This document shows positions 25,494-33,518 of a DNA stretch of 55,984 bases, in pieces. Where the stretch lies: IMG/VR virus record IMGVR_UViG_3300042945_001953, positions 1 to 55,984 of that record; one strand, given 5' to 3'. How positions within the stretch are numbered: the stretch's first letter is position 1; every line of letters begins with the position of its first letter. The translations under genes were made by a program, and so were the position numbers. The notes below the pieces were generated by a model. It was given only the letters and a program-made list of their open reading frames with translations. It did not search any database and was not told the DNA's origin. The stretch comes from a virus.

Positions 25494-25886
25494 TCAGCTG
25501 TGTGACATTTGATAAACCCACGGCGGGCACTTACCGTTCGGGCAGTTTTTACCGACAGGCTGGCTGGGGCTACGGGGCGGAAAACCGACCTCTGGTTTCG
25601 GCGGTACGATTAACGGCAGCGTGGGCCTTGCCGGCGCTGTAATAGGCTGACAAGTCGGGCACTTCGTCCAATGTATGCCGTCCCCTGTTTTTACCTTACC
25701 TGTGCCGTTACAGGTAGGGCAATTTTTCGGATCAACAGGATTTGGCTTTACTGGTGCCGTCGCAGGAATAAGAGAAGCGTAAGCAGCCTCTGCCGCCACC
25801 ACACCGATATAGTCTTTTTGAGGTGTTGTGACATGCGTAGAGCCCCAGCCGAAAAATGCAGCTATAAATAAAAGCCACTTGTACAT
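25494..25886 (-). CDS. Secreted Pro-rich protein with DnaJ-type zinc ribbon, 130 aa
   Basis: A short N-terminal hydrophobic segment (MYKWLLFIAAFFGWG) looks like a signal peptide or anchor. After residue 55 two CxxC pairs (CPTCNGTGKVKTGDGIHWTK, then CPTC) form the DnaJ-like CxxCxGxG zinc ribbon. A third Cys pair (CPNGKC) lies near the C-terminus. The rest is Pro-rich. Together this suggests a periplasmic or membrane-anchored adaptor. It follows the papain-like protease gene and has AAGGAG before the ATG. The function is unknown. Confidence 0.6.
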   Translation of the reverse strand: MYKWLLFIAAFFGWGSTHVTTPQKDYIGVVAAEAAYASLIPATAPVKPNPVDPKNCPTCNGTGKVKTGDGIHWTKCPTCQPITAPARPTLPLIVPPKPEVGFPPRSPSQPVGKNCPNGKCPPWVYQMSHS

Positions 25887-25895
25887 GAGTACTCC

Positions 25896-26921
25896 TTAAA
25901 TGTTTCCACGCGCGCCGTAGCTTTTCAGCTTCTTTGGCGGCCAGCCGTTTGCGCCAGACAGCGCGATCATATCCCTGTTTTTGATATCAGACCATTTAGC
26001 CCAGAACGAACCAATCGGGATGTCAACGAATGTGCCGAAGATACGACGCCCGCCGTCATTCCAATTTCCCCAGCTGTTCGCAACTAAAATTAAAGGCTCG
26101 CCGTACAGCTTGATAATCTCAGGCCGGTCGTCCACCGCGATATACGCGAGCGCGTGCGCCCACCCGCCCTGTCTTTTACTTACACCATTAATATCGCGCG
26201 TATTTGAAAAACCTTCGCCACCGCAGCTACTCACGCCATAACCATTCGCCAGCATGTCTCGCAGCTGCTCGTACGTATCGAGCACCGTTGCTGTGCGCAT
26301 TAAATGCGGCGCGCCAATCTTTCGCCACGACTCAGGCGGCGTACGCGAACCGTAAATACCGGCATTACGCGCGCTGTAGCTTGTGAAGTCTACATTGATC
26401 TCGTCGTACTTCTTGCGCAACCACATTCCGCTGTCTTTGATAACGACACCGGCGGCTTCGGAGCAAAACCAGCCGTCCCCGCCGTGCCGGCGCCAATTGT
26501 AAATCGCTTCCGTGCTGAGAACGCCGTTTAGCCGCGCTGTGTCGCTGACTTCGGGTGCGCCTTCTAACTTACCGCTTGCCTCGTCGGGGGTACCACTCGT
26601 TATGTCACAACACATGGTTGTTAAACAGGCGTTCCGTGTCGACCATGAGACACAGTCTCCACGGCCCTGCGCTCCGCCCGGTAACGAGTCCGGGTAAAGC
26701 TTGAGGATCTCCAGAAAGGGCAAACTAAGCTTGCCCTTCCCGGAGTCCTCTAAACCATAAGCAGAACAAGCCATGGCGCCTTGCGGCAAACCGCCCGCTG
26801 CAGCAATATCGGCCTGCAGGCGCGCAGTCGCGTCGGGATCGCATATGGCGCCGACAAAGCCACTTTCGTAAGCTTTTACGACGTCATATACGTTGTCGAA
26901 AAAGAGTTCGTTGTCAGCCAT
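25896..26921 (-). CDS. Papain-like (C1-fold) cysteine protease homologue, 341 aa
   Basis: The catalytic triad order of the papain family is visible: Cys90 in QGRGDCVSWS, His256 in GGWAHALAYIAVDD and Asn282 in VANSWGNWNDGG, where NSWG is the family signature. It has no signal peptide and no prodomain of the cathepsin type; the first 80 residues are unrelated. In a phage such an enzyme could cleave peptidoglycan cross-links, host envelope proteins or virion proteins. The genes around it (secreted zinc-ribbon protein, matrixin, holin-like protein) suggest a lysis or entry block. AAGGAAC precedes the ATG. Confidence 0.7.
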   Translation of the reverse strand: MADNELFFDNVYDVVKAYESGFVGAICDPDATARLQADIAAAGGLPQGAMACSAYGLEDSGKGKLSLPFLEILKLYPDSLPGGAQGRGDCVSWSTRNACLTTMCCDITSGTPDEASGKLEGAPEVSDTARLNGVLSTEAIYNWRRHGGDGWFCSEAAGVVIKDSGMWLRKKYDEINVDFTSYSARNAGIYGSRTPPESWRKIGAPHLMRTATVLDTYEQLRDMLANGYGVSSCGGEGFSNTRDINGVSKRQGGWAHALAYIAVDDRPEIIKLYGEPLILVANSWGNWNDGGRRIFGTFVDIPIGSFWAKWSDIKNRDMIALSGANGWPPKKLKSYGARGNI

Positions 26922-26940
26922 GGCGCGTTCCTTTTAAATA

Positions 26941-27408
26941 TCAGCCAACATTTTCTGCGTCGTCGACCGCTGGCGTTTCTGCCTTTTCGCTGACGAGCGT
27001 AACGCCTAAACCGCCCGGCTGGGACGGGGGCAGCGTGTCGGCAGCTACGAACTCAACAACAGCCGGCACAGACTTGTTGCCAGCATCGTCAACGTCGACG
27101 AGTGTGAGCACTACAGTGGAGTCCTGCGGCACAGTAAGCAGACCAAAATCAACAGAAGAACCGGGGAAGCTACGCTCGCTCGGCTCTTCGCCGCCCACCA
27201 CGACCGTCAGTACGCGCGAAACAACGTCACCGTCAACAACCGGACCAGCCGAAATCGTATAAGTCAAAGAGTCAGCCATAAAAGAAGCTCCTATTTGTCG
27301 GTAAAAAAGTGTCGGCGTTGTAATGCTTTTGGCGGCATCCAACGCGTAAAAAAACAATATCCACGCAACTATCGACCCGAGCACCAGTAAGAACATAAGA
27401 GGGGGCAT
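26941..27408 (-). CDS. Beta-domain protein with possible N-terminal membrane anchor and two starts
   Basis: The long form (155 aa) starts at 27408, where ATG overlaps the upstream stop (TAATG), and begins with a good membrane helix (LMFLLVLGSIVAWILFFYAL). A second ATG in the same frame at 27279 (MADSLTYTISAG, 112 aa) has a much stronger ribosome site, AGGAGC 6-8 nt upstream. The common part is beta-rich with Val/Asp/Ser (VVVGGEEPSERSFPGSSVDF), a fibronectin-like pattern. Both forms may be made, one membrane-bound and one soluble. No family is recognised. Confidence 0.55.
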   Translation of the reverse strand: MPPLMFLLVLGSIVAWILFFYALDAAKSITTPTLFYRQIGASFMADSLTYTISAGPVVDGDVVSRVLTVVVGGEEPSERSFPGSSVDFGLLTVPQDSTVVLTLVDVDDAGNKSVPAVVEFVAADTLPPSQPGGLGVTLVSEKAETPAVDDAENVG

Positions 27409-27854
27409 TAGCGTGTCGCCGAGTTAGCAATGATTTCACAAGCAGTCACGAGCTTTTTTTGCGTATCAGGGTTGTTCGGCATTACGTCTGTGCCTACCGT
27501 CTTTAAAAACACAGTTTCGATTGCGTCGTCCAGACCCTTATACTTGCCGGGCGTATCGATCGCCAACTGCAACGTGCTTGCTTGCAGCTCAGCCCACTGC
27601 TCTGTCGTTGTGATGCGCTTGCCGGAGTCGCGGGCAAGCACTACACCTAACGCAGAGTAAACACCGTTAATACGCGCCAAGTCTTCAGGCGTAGCGGGCT
27701 CGAGGATTTCAAGCAGCGTCTTGTCGGTTACTTTTGGCGTGCCGGGAACAGCGGCCGGCTTTGGCGAAGAAAAACCGTTAGGGAACAACAGCGACACCGC
27801 GAGCATGGCGCCGGCTAACCACAAGATAACAGCATTACCGCTTTTGTAGTTCAT
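27408..27854 (-). CDS. Membrane-anchored hypothetical protein, 148 aa
   Basis: I use the ATG at 27854, which overlaps the upstream stop as ATGA and has AAAGGTG 6 nt upstream; the frame is open before it but without a good start. Residues 1-30 (NYKSGNAVILWLAGAMLAVS) form a single membrane helix or uncleaved signal. The rest is soluble and helical (TLLEILEPATPEDLARINGV). It is one of three short membrane proteins in a row between the metalloprotease and the papain-like protease. The family is unknown; a spanin-like role is conceivable but there is no lipobox. Confidence 0.6.
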   Translation of the reverse strand: MNYKSGNAVILWLAGAMLAVSLLFPNGFSSPKPAAVPGTPKVTDKTLLEILEPATPEDLARINGVYSALGVVLARDSGKRITTTEQWAELQASTLQLAIDTPGKYKGLDDAIETVFLKTVGTDVMPNNPDTQKKLVTACEIIANSATR

Positions 27855-28138
27855 ACAACACCTTTTGATGGTTGCTGAAACTCGACAATGACGCGCAGCA
27901 ATACGGTGCACGCGTCTACGCCTTCTTTGCATTCCTCAGCCGCGAGCCGGTCGCGGAGCTGCGTCACAGCCACAATGTCGTTCACCAGACTGACGGCAAT
28001 TGACGGCTGTACGACAGGTACGTCGCTGGTCTGCTTCGGGGCCGTGATAGCCCGAACGCCAGCAAAAACTTTAGCGCGGTAAACAAACAAACAAGCGGCA
28101 GCGAAAAGAGCCGCGCAAATTAACTGAAACTCTGTCAT
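27851..28138 (-). CDS. Small single-pass membrane protein, 95 aa
   Basis: An N-terminal membrane helix (TEFQLICAALFAAACLFVYR) is followed by a short soluble part with two Cys (EECKEGVDACTVLLRVIVEF). GGAGAAATC is a good ribosome site. It is coupled by ATGA to the next gene. Size and topology resemble inner-membrane accessory lysis proteins, but there is no sequence-level proof. Confidence 0.6.
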   Translation of the reverse strand: MTEFQLICAALFAAACLFVYRAKVFAGVRAITAPKQTSDVPVVQPSIAVSLVNDIVAVTQLRDRLAAEECKEGVDACTVLLRVIVEFQQPSKGVV

Positions 28139-28173
28139 GATTTCTCCAATACGTTTAAGGTACTGTTATTTTA

Positions 28174-28983
28174 TCAGAATTGCGGAACAAGCATGTACGG
28201 TTTGCCGTTAATCATAATTGTGCCCATAACTTGCAGAGCGTCAACCTGCTTCTTCTGTGATGCGCGCTTCCGCTTGCCGTAAAGCTTAACCATCTCTTCT
28301 ATGTCGCCCTTTTGTGGTGTGCGGCAATTAGGATCATAATACGGCGCCATTAAATTGCCCTTGCTCAAATGCGCAAGCCCAAGCGCGTGCCCGAGCTCGT
28401 GGCAGATAACGGCAACAGCCATGTCGAACGACCAATCTTCAGCTTCGTCAAACATTTGATCGAGCTGTACGTTAGCCGCAACGCCGCACGGCAGCTCGCT
28501 CCACGCCAACGTACCGCCGCGATCGTCTAGATTAACTGCACGACCTTTACCGGAACGGGCCAAAATATTCGCGTTTGATGGACCGTCTACACGAACAGGC
28601 TCGATGTCGCAAACCGCCGACCACTGCGCAAACGCCGTGTCATAGGCCAGCTGTGTCTGCTGCGCCGTAATACCCGGAAGCGTTAATTCCGCGTAATACG
28701 TAATGTTCTTCATCGGCCATTTACAAACATCGCCAGCGCCTGTGATATTGAAATCAGGCAAACCGCAGCGATGCCGCGACATCACATGCGCTGTACGCAT
28801 GCCAACGAATCCAGTCGGCTCGAGGCCGTTAAACTTCTGGTATTCGCGAACAGCGGCTTCTAATGCTTTGCCGCTTGTCTTCTTCGCGGTAGCCCACGGC
28901 TGCGCGCCAAAATAACCGTACGCGTGCAGCTTCTTCAGTATCTCGTGAGTAGAAATTACGTTTTTATCGGTTTGTTTAGCCAT
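28174..28983 (-). CDS. Matrixin-type zinc metalloprotease with PG-binding domain and cysteine switch
   Basis: 269 residues. Residues 10-65 are a peptidoglycan-binding_1-type domain (EILKKLHAYGYFGAQPWATA, then YQKFNGLEPTGFVGMRTAHV). HRCGLPDF at 71-78 matches the cysteine-switch propeptide motif of matrix metalloproteases (PRCGxPD), with Cys73 able to hold the zinc. The catalytic zinc site is HELGHALGLAH (His195, Glu196, His199, His205) followed by Met212 of the Met-turn. There is no signal peptide. Substrates could be envelope or S-layer proteins of the host. CAAGGAGG is a strong ribosome site. The same domain order occurs in animal and some bacterial matrixins. Confidence 0.85.
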   Translation of the reverse strand: MAKQTDKNVISTHEILKKLHAYGYFGAQPWATAKKTSGKALEAAVREYQKFNGLEPTGFVGMRTAHVMSRHRCGLPDFNITGAGDVCKWPMKNITYYAELTLPGITAQQTQLAYDTAFAQWSAVCDIEPVRVDGPSNANILARSGKGRAVNLDDRGGTLAWSELPCGVAANVQLDQMFDEAEDWSFDMAVAVICHELGHALGLAHLSKGNLMAPYYDPNCRTPQKGDIEEMVKLYGKRKRASQKKQVDALQVMGTIMINGKPYMLVPQF

Positions 28984-29009
28984 CGTACGCCTCCTTGCGT
29001 ATGTCCGCG

Positions 29010-29414
29010 CTATTTTTGCTGCGCGGCTAACTCCATTATTTCCTGTATTTCTGTGTCGTCAGCCCGCTCGGCAACATCGACTAACGCGGCATACAGAATA
29101 TTCTCTGCGCACTCTTCGCTGTCGCCGTGGCACTGTGTTTCCCACATTTCGTCTAATTTTTTACGCAACCGGCGCGTTCGCAGTGGCGAGAGGGCACGCG
29201 CGTTGCGTATGTCGTTAACAATCTTGTCAGGGTGCCGCCGTTTCTGACAAATTGCGATTACCTGAACAATAATCGAGATAATCATGATTATTGTAAATGG
29301 ATCGAACCGAGCGGACGCCCCAGCGCGAAAAGAGACTTCACTTAAGAGCGTCTCCCTTGCTCGCCGTAACGCCGCGCTCGATTCGATCCGATTTTGTAGT
29401 TCTTTGTCTGTCAT
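29010..29414 (-). CDS. Small single-pass membrane protein, 134 aa
   Basis: A charged N-terminal helix (RIESSAALRRARETLLSE) precedes one membrane helix at about residues 38-56 (DPFTIIMIISIIVQVIAIC), then a basic segment (QKRRHPDKIVNDIRNARALS) and an acidic C-terminal helix. The ATG overlaps the stop of the holin-like gene as ATGA, so the two are co-translated. The pairing suggests a lysis regulator or antiholin, but the sequence has no recognised family. Confidence 0.6.
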   Translation of the reverse strand: MTDKELQNRIESSAALRRARETLLSEVSFRAGASARFDPFTIIMIISIIVQVIAICQKRRHPDKIVNDIRNARALSPLRTRRLRKKLDEMWETQCHGDSEECAENILYAALVDVAERADDTEIQEIMELAAQQK

Positions 29415-29779
29415 CGCTTACTCGTACTGCGCCCCGCGTGCATGCGTTCGATGGCGATGGCCTCTGCGTAACGGTACTGCGCGGAAATCTGCTCAGTCTT
29501 TACTGCAGCCCGACCGGCCAGATACTTCCAGACAACTAAGCCGTTTACGCTAATCACGCTGACGGCAGTAAGAATAGCTGTAGTCGCCTTTGTCAGCTCC
29601 TGCGCGCTATTGCCGTCAAGCAAGCCAACGACAGTAGCCGCCGTGATCAAATTAACCGTAACCGTGCCGACCAGCGATACAAATTCAGGCGTGAGCCATT
29701 CTTTGACTGCGCCGTTTTCGTCTGCCGCGCCAAATACACGCAGCTCTTCAACAACTTTTGTGTTAACAGGTTTAACCAT
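29411..29779 (-). CDS. Holin-like protein with two membrane helices, 122 aa
   Basis: Two hydrophobic segments in a hairpin (FVSLVGTVTVNLITAATVVG at about 33-52, and LTAVSVISVNGLVVWKYLAG at about 70-89) are linked by a short polar turn (LLDGNSAQELTK), and the C-terminus is charged. This topology and size match two-helix phage holins. A strong TAGGAGG site precedes the ATG, with a small hairpin just upstream. The metalloprotease and papain-like genes lie downstream, which fits a lysis block. It could also be a small pore or entry protein. Confidence 0.6.
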   Translation of the reverse strand: MVKPVNTKVVEELRVFGAADENGAVKEWLTPEFVSLVGTVTVNLITAATVVGLLDGNSAQELTKATTAILTAVSVISVNGLVVWKYLAGRAAVKTEQISAQYRYAEAIAIERMHAGRSTSKR

Positions 29780-29795
29780 ACAAGCCTCCTAGATG

Positions 29796-29813
29796 TGGCG
29801 CGATATTGCGCCA
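29796..29813 (-). other. 6-bp hairpin just upstream of the holin-like gene
   Basis: TGGCGC and GCGCCA enclose a 6-nt loop directly before the ribosome site of the holin-like gene. No U-tract follows on the minus side. It could modulate translation of the holin-like protein, as in some phages where lysis timing is set by mRNA structure, but this is inference. Confidence 0.35.
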
Positions 29814-29838
29814 AAATAACTAACCCCACAACTTTAAA

Positions 29839-30870
29839 CTAACGCTGCCCGAAAAGCGGCGGAATAACTGTGTGTAGCATCCCGCCCCATAGGCCAATGT
29901 CTTGAATTTTTTCTTGCGCTGGCTGACTTAGGCCGGCAAGCGCGCCAAGCGTCCTACCCGCAATATTTGCGGTGACCATGCCGACACCAGCTGACGCCAG
30001 TCCGTTAATCACGGTCGCTGGGCTAATAATCGGCGAGCGGGCCTGTGACGCAATACCCGACATAATCCCAGTCGTGGCTGCGGCAATTTGCGGAGACGTG
30101 TGCCTATCAACCATTCCTGTCTGATCGTAGCCCGTTCGCGCGTCGGCCCAAACTGCGCGGTTAAACGCGTCTACTTTGATAACCGGGGCGCCGAGCCCTG
30201 TCATATTTTGGCGGTTTATATCCGGGAAAAAGGCGCTAGCCTTTTTTCCGGCCATATTTTGCGGAATTGGCGTGAGATTACTCGTCAACCACGAGCGCCA
30301 AAAGCCCTGATCAAGCTTATTTGCCGTAGTGCCGGCCTCGAGCGCGCCTATGCCGGCTCCGCCCAGTAAACCCAGCGTGCCAAGCGTCCGGCGTAACGTG
30401 CCTTGCTCTAGCATACGCTCGGGGATAACTTGTTCCGCGAGTGCGCCGGCGCCGTAACCTAAACCGCCAAGGGCAAGACCAGATACAACAGCGTGCGATA
30501 ACGGCGTAGGACCGCCAAGCGCACTATTTGCTGCGCCCCAAGCGTCACCGATACCGCGCAGGATCGGCCCAGCTATTTTGACCAGTACGCCAGTTGTCGG
30601 CGCGGCTGTAGAAAACACAATGTCGCACGCGGCCCCAAGCTTTTCAGCGTACGCTTTCTTCATGTACGCAGACTGTTCCTGCCGCGTATGCACAATAATG
30701 CGCTGCGCGGTAGGATGCCAGCTAACAGTCGCAAGCGGGAGCAGACCAAGCGCGCTAGCCGCCTTGTTGTGCGCAGCGCGTAAAGCTAGCGCGGCGGGCA
30801 GAAGAGCTTCTACGCAAAGCGGCACTTGCTGCCACTCTTCCAGCGCAAATTGTTGGGCGTTTGCTGTCAT
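29839..30870 (-). CDS. Glycine-zipper membrane protein, 343 aa
   Basis: The N-terminal 85 residues are soluble and helical. Residues 125-165 hold a first Gly-rich hydrophobic pair (VVSGLALGGLGYGAGALAEQ, then LGTLGLLGGAGIGALEAG), and the C-terminal 80 residues contain another (INGLASAGVGMVTANIAG, then LGALAGLSQP). The segment between is polar (IPQNMAGKKASAFFPDINRQ). No clear ribosome site precedes its ATG. Similar architecture is seen in 9201..10196, 23373..24230, 24577..24984, 46643..47245 and 53636..54961. A virion or membrane-targeting role is inferred from the pattern. Confidence 0.6.
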   Translation of the reverse strand: MTANAQQFALEEWQQVPLCVEALLPAALALRAAHNKAASALGLLPLATVSWHPTAQRIIVHTRQEQSAYMKKAYAEKLGAACDIVFSTAAPTTGVLVKIAGPILRGIGDAWGAANSALGGPTPLSHAVVSGLALGGLGYGAGALAEQVIPERMLEQGTLRRTLGTLGLLGGAGIGALEAGTTANKLDQGFWRSWLTSNLTPIPQNMAGKKASAFFPDINRQNMTGLGAPVIKVDAFNRAVWADARTGYDQTGMVDRHTSPQIAAATTGIMSGIASQARSPIISPATVINGLASAGVGMVTANIAGRTLGALAGLSQPAQEKIQDIGLWGGMLHTVIPPLFGQR

Positions 30871-30899
30871 ACACGTATTGTACAGAGTTTTGAGGCATT

Positions 30900-31196
30900 T
30901 TAACGCAGCATACCAAAAATCGCGTTAACTATTGCGTATGTCATGTACAGCCAAAACGTTACGCCAATTACCCAGCCGATCTTACGTAAAGGTAATTTGA
31001 AAAATTCCGTGCGAAGCTGCTGAAACGGGATATTACGCAAAATAGCCAGCGCGCGGATGTAGTTAATCAGCTGAATGTTGCTGGGTGTAACAACTGGCGG
31101 CTCTGGAGTGACTGGAGCCGGTTCCGGTGCGGGAGCCGGCTCTGGTTGCGGCTCGACTCTCTTTGGATACAGCCAGTTGCGCACTCTGTTAAACAT
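30900..31196 (-). CDS. C-terminally anchored membrane protein with Pro-Glu linker, 98 aa
   Basis: I start at the ATG at 31196, which overlaps the last 8 nt of the upstream gene; the longer frame begins at a TTG inside that gene. A basic N-terminus (FNRVRNWLYPKRVEP) is followed by a Pro/Glu/Ala linker (PAPAPEPAPVTPEPP), a helical segment (LINYIRALAILRNIPF) and a C-terminal membrane helix (GWVIGVTFWLYMTYAIVNAI). The Pro-rich spacer resembles TonB- or spanin-like periplasm-spanning arms, though orientation here is not clear. No family recognised. Confidence 0.55.
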   Translation of the reverse strand: MFNRVRNWLYPKRVEPQPEPAPAPEPAPVTPEPPVVTPSNIQLINYIRALAILRNIPFQQLRTEFFKLPLRKIGWVIGVTFWLYMTYAIVNAIFGMLR

Positions 31197-33498
31197 TTTT
31201 CGATAGCGCGTTAAGCACGCCGTCTCCACGTTCGTGAATAAGCTGCGTGGCAAAATCTTGTTTCGGGTACTGTCCCCGCGCGATCGCCAGATACTTCTGC
31301 TCGCGATGGCCGGGTATTAACGTATCACGCCATGACTCTGTATTGCGGTCGAGCGCGGCCTGATTGTCACCACGGTCTTTCACTTTACGGACGTGCGCCA
31401 TGACGTTCCCCAACAGCGACTGGTTCTGGTCGTACTGGATGGGCGTCTGCGTCAAATGCCTGAAATACGGATTAGACGCAGCCTTGGATTGAACTGGCAC
31501 AACAGTCGGGATAATCAGCGGGTCGGCGTGGAACTTGAACTTGGTAGGGGCGTGCGTAATTCCCATGTGATACGGCTCTGGATCGTCTACCACCCACTCG
31601 TGCGGCGCCTCGGCCATGAGCTTCTTCAGAATCTGGTTCTTCTGGTCGTAGCGCTTATTGTCAGAATGCTCTTTGGCTTCGCGCAGCTTACGAATAATAG
31701 CCGGCATAGCGGCTTTTTCGCTCAGCTTTTCTTTTTCGTAGTACCCGGGGTCTTTTTGCAGATGATCCTTGGCAATTTCTTTGGCGACTTGATCATTGCT
31801 GGTATGTTCGTGCTCATCTGCGGCTCCTGCGGCAAGGTCTTTTGGGGAAAACTTACTATCGGGAATGTTGTCGGCTTTACCGCCCGGGAGAAGGTCGGCG
31901 GCGGTCTTCTTAGCGGCGTTAGCAATAATGTGATTAAGCGCAGCTATACGCGCGGTAGCAATAGCGGGCGCGTTGTATTTTTTCACACGCTGCATAATCG
32001 CCAAAGCTTCGGTCGGATCGTAGTAGCCGCGATCTTTGGCAGCCCAAAAATCGAGATTTTTGCCTTGAGCGTGATTAACAATGTCGGCGGCAATAAAATG
32101 CGTCCGAGAACCAGCAAAATTGCCGCGCCCTTTTTTGGCTTTTTCAGCGCGCATCTTTGCAGTCCAAGGAAAATCAACAGGCGCCACGGGAAGCACACGC
32201 GCGTTGGTAGCCTTAATGCCAGTTTCTTCCTCTAACTCGCGCAAAGCGGCCGTAGCTGGATCCTCGCCCGGGTCAATACCGCCACCGGGCAGCGCGAAAG
32301 ATCCGTCGTTGTCCCACTTGCCGCCATAGAGTTTGCCTGTGATTGGGTCGCGGGCATAAACCTCAGCGCGTTCGCGCCACGGTAATTTTTCTGCCGCTTT
32401 TTTAAGCACAGGCGCAAGCAATTTCTTAATGTCCGGCCCAATGTAGTCATCGCCCTCGGGAACGCCGTGCGCCAGCGTGATAATCGGATCAGATCCTACA
32501 GTGGCTTTAAAATTACCGGGTTTTAGTTTGTGCTTAGCCAGTTCAAGATAGTGCTCATGCGGGTTATTTGGATCAGTGCCTAATGCGCGAAACGCAGTTG
32601 GTTTGATCTTTACCCCAAGCTCTTCAAACATCTCGCGGGCGGCTGTTTGCGCAGGCGTTTCACCAGCTTCGACACCGCCGCCAATAAACCTCCGCTTGCC
32701 GAGGTTTTGCGGCCACTTCGGGTTGTTAAGTGTTTCGAGCAAGTACTTGCCCTTATACGGGAGTACCACGCGTACACGCTGTTGGACCGCGTCGGCATTC
32801 GCAGCCTTTTCTCCCGCGCAGCATGATTTTTTGCAGACGCAATTAGGCGGGCAGGTGCAACGGCCGGAGCAATTGCACTCATACGTTGTTTCGGCGTCTG
32901 CGGCGGCTTTCAGCTCACCGCGGCCGGCGGCAGTGTCAAACTTGCTGACGGTGTTGTCACGCAGGACGTTTCTACGCCGGACAGCTACGGTAATGTGGAA
33001 CGGGTGGTCGCCATTGGGCAGCGCAGACAAGCCGTAGCTCTTGCGCAGTGCCGACAACTCTGGGCTTGAGATTTGAATAACCCAGAGCTTGCTCACGCCG
33101 TCGATGTTGTTGGGTGTGATCTCTTTAATCGGGCCTAGAGCGTACTTAAAAGAATGCCCGCGCTCGTTAATCTTACCGGGGCCGATCCGCTCGACCTCTT
33201 CGGCTGTCATGGCCGAAATATGCGCGTTTAAAAGCTCTTTGTCTACGTTGGGCACATTCAGCGTGCCCGCCAGCGGCAGCTCAGCCCCGGCATGCGACAT
33301 GGCGTCAAATACGCCGCGCACAAGGGCGTTCGGCACTGACAAGAGCAGCCAGCCGCTTTTGGCCAGATAGAGCCGGCCAGAGAGATGATATTCAGTGCCG
33401 GCTGTTTTAGCCGACTTTGAGAGCCAGCCGTGCGCGTTGCCAATGGTGTAAAACGGCGACGCCTGCGTTGACTGGTATAAGACAGACAATCCGTCCAT
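31189..33498 (-). CDS. 2H-phosphoesterase-like / double Nudix hydrolase fusion, 769 aa
   Basis: A multidomain enzyme. Residues 25-175 carry two HxS/T signatures (His93-Ile-Ser95 and His168-Ile-Thr170), the pattern of the 2H phosphoesterase superfamily. A Cys-rich segment follows (208-227, at least eight Cys), a likely metal site. Two full Nudix boxes come next: G274-x5-E280-x7-R288-E-x2-E-E-L-G (GVEAGETPAQTAAREMFEEL) and G406-x5-E412-x7-R420 (GIDPGEDPATAALRELEEET). The C-terminal 250 residues have EWVVDDPEPYHMGITHAPTK and FKFHADPLIIPT. Such enzymes act on nucleoside diphosphate derivatives, caps or ADP-ribose products. Two Nudix domains plus a 2H domain could form a nucleotide-ester clearing pathway. 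Substrates are unknown. Confidence 0.75.
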   Translation of the reverse strand: MDGLSVLYQSTQASPFYTIGNAHGWLSKSAKTAGTEYHLSGRLYLAKSGWLLLSVPNALVRGVFDAMSHAGAELPLAGTLNVPNVDKELLNAHISAMTAEEVERIGPGKINERGHSFKYALGPIKEITPNNIDGVSKLWVIQISSPELSALRKSYGLSALPNGDHPFHITVAVRRRNVLRDNTVSKFDTAAGRGELKAAADAETTYECNCSGRCTCPPNCVCKKSCCAGEKAANADAVQQRVRVVLPYKGKYLLETLNNPKWPQNLGKRRFIGGGVEAGETPAQTAAREMFEELGVKIKPTAFRALGTDPNNPHEHYLELAKHKLKPGNFKATVGSDPIITLAHGVPEGDDYIGPDIKKLLAPVLKKAAEKLPWRERAEVYARDPITGKLYGGKWDNDGSFALPGGGIDPGEDPATAALRELEEETGIKATNARVLPVAPVDFPWTAKMRAEKAKKGRGNFAGSRTHFIAADIVNHAQGKNLDFWAAKDRGYYDPTEALAIMQRVKKYNAPAIATARIAALNHIIANAAKKTAADLLPGGKADNIPDSKFSPKDLAAGAADEHEHTSNDQVAKEIAKDHLQKDPGYYEKEKLSEKAAMPAIIRKLREAKEHSDNKRYDQKNQILKKLMAEAPHEWVVDDPEPYHMGITHAPTKFKFHADPLIIPTVVPVQSKAASNPYFRHLTQTPIQYDQNQSLLGNVMAHVRKVKDRGDNQAALDRNTESWRDTLIPGHREQKYLAIARGQYPKQDFATQLIHERGDGVLNALSKNV

Positions 33499-33518
33499 AG
33501 TCGGCCTTGTGTGCAGGA

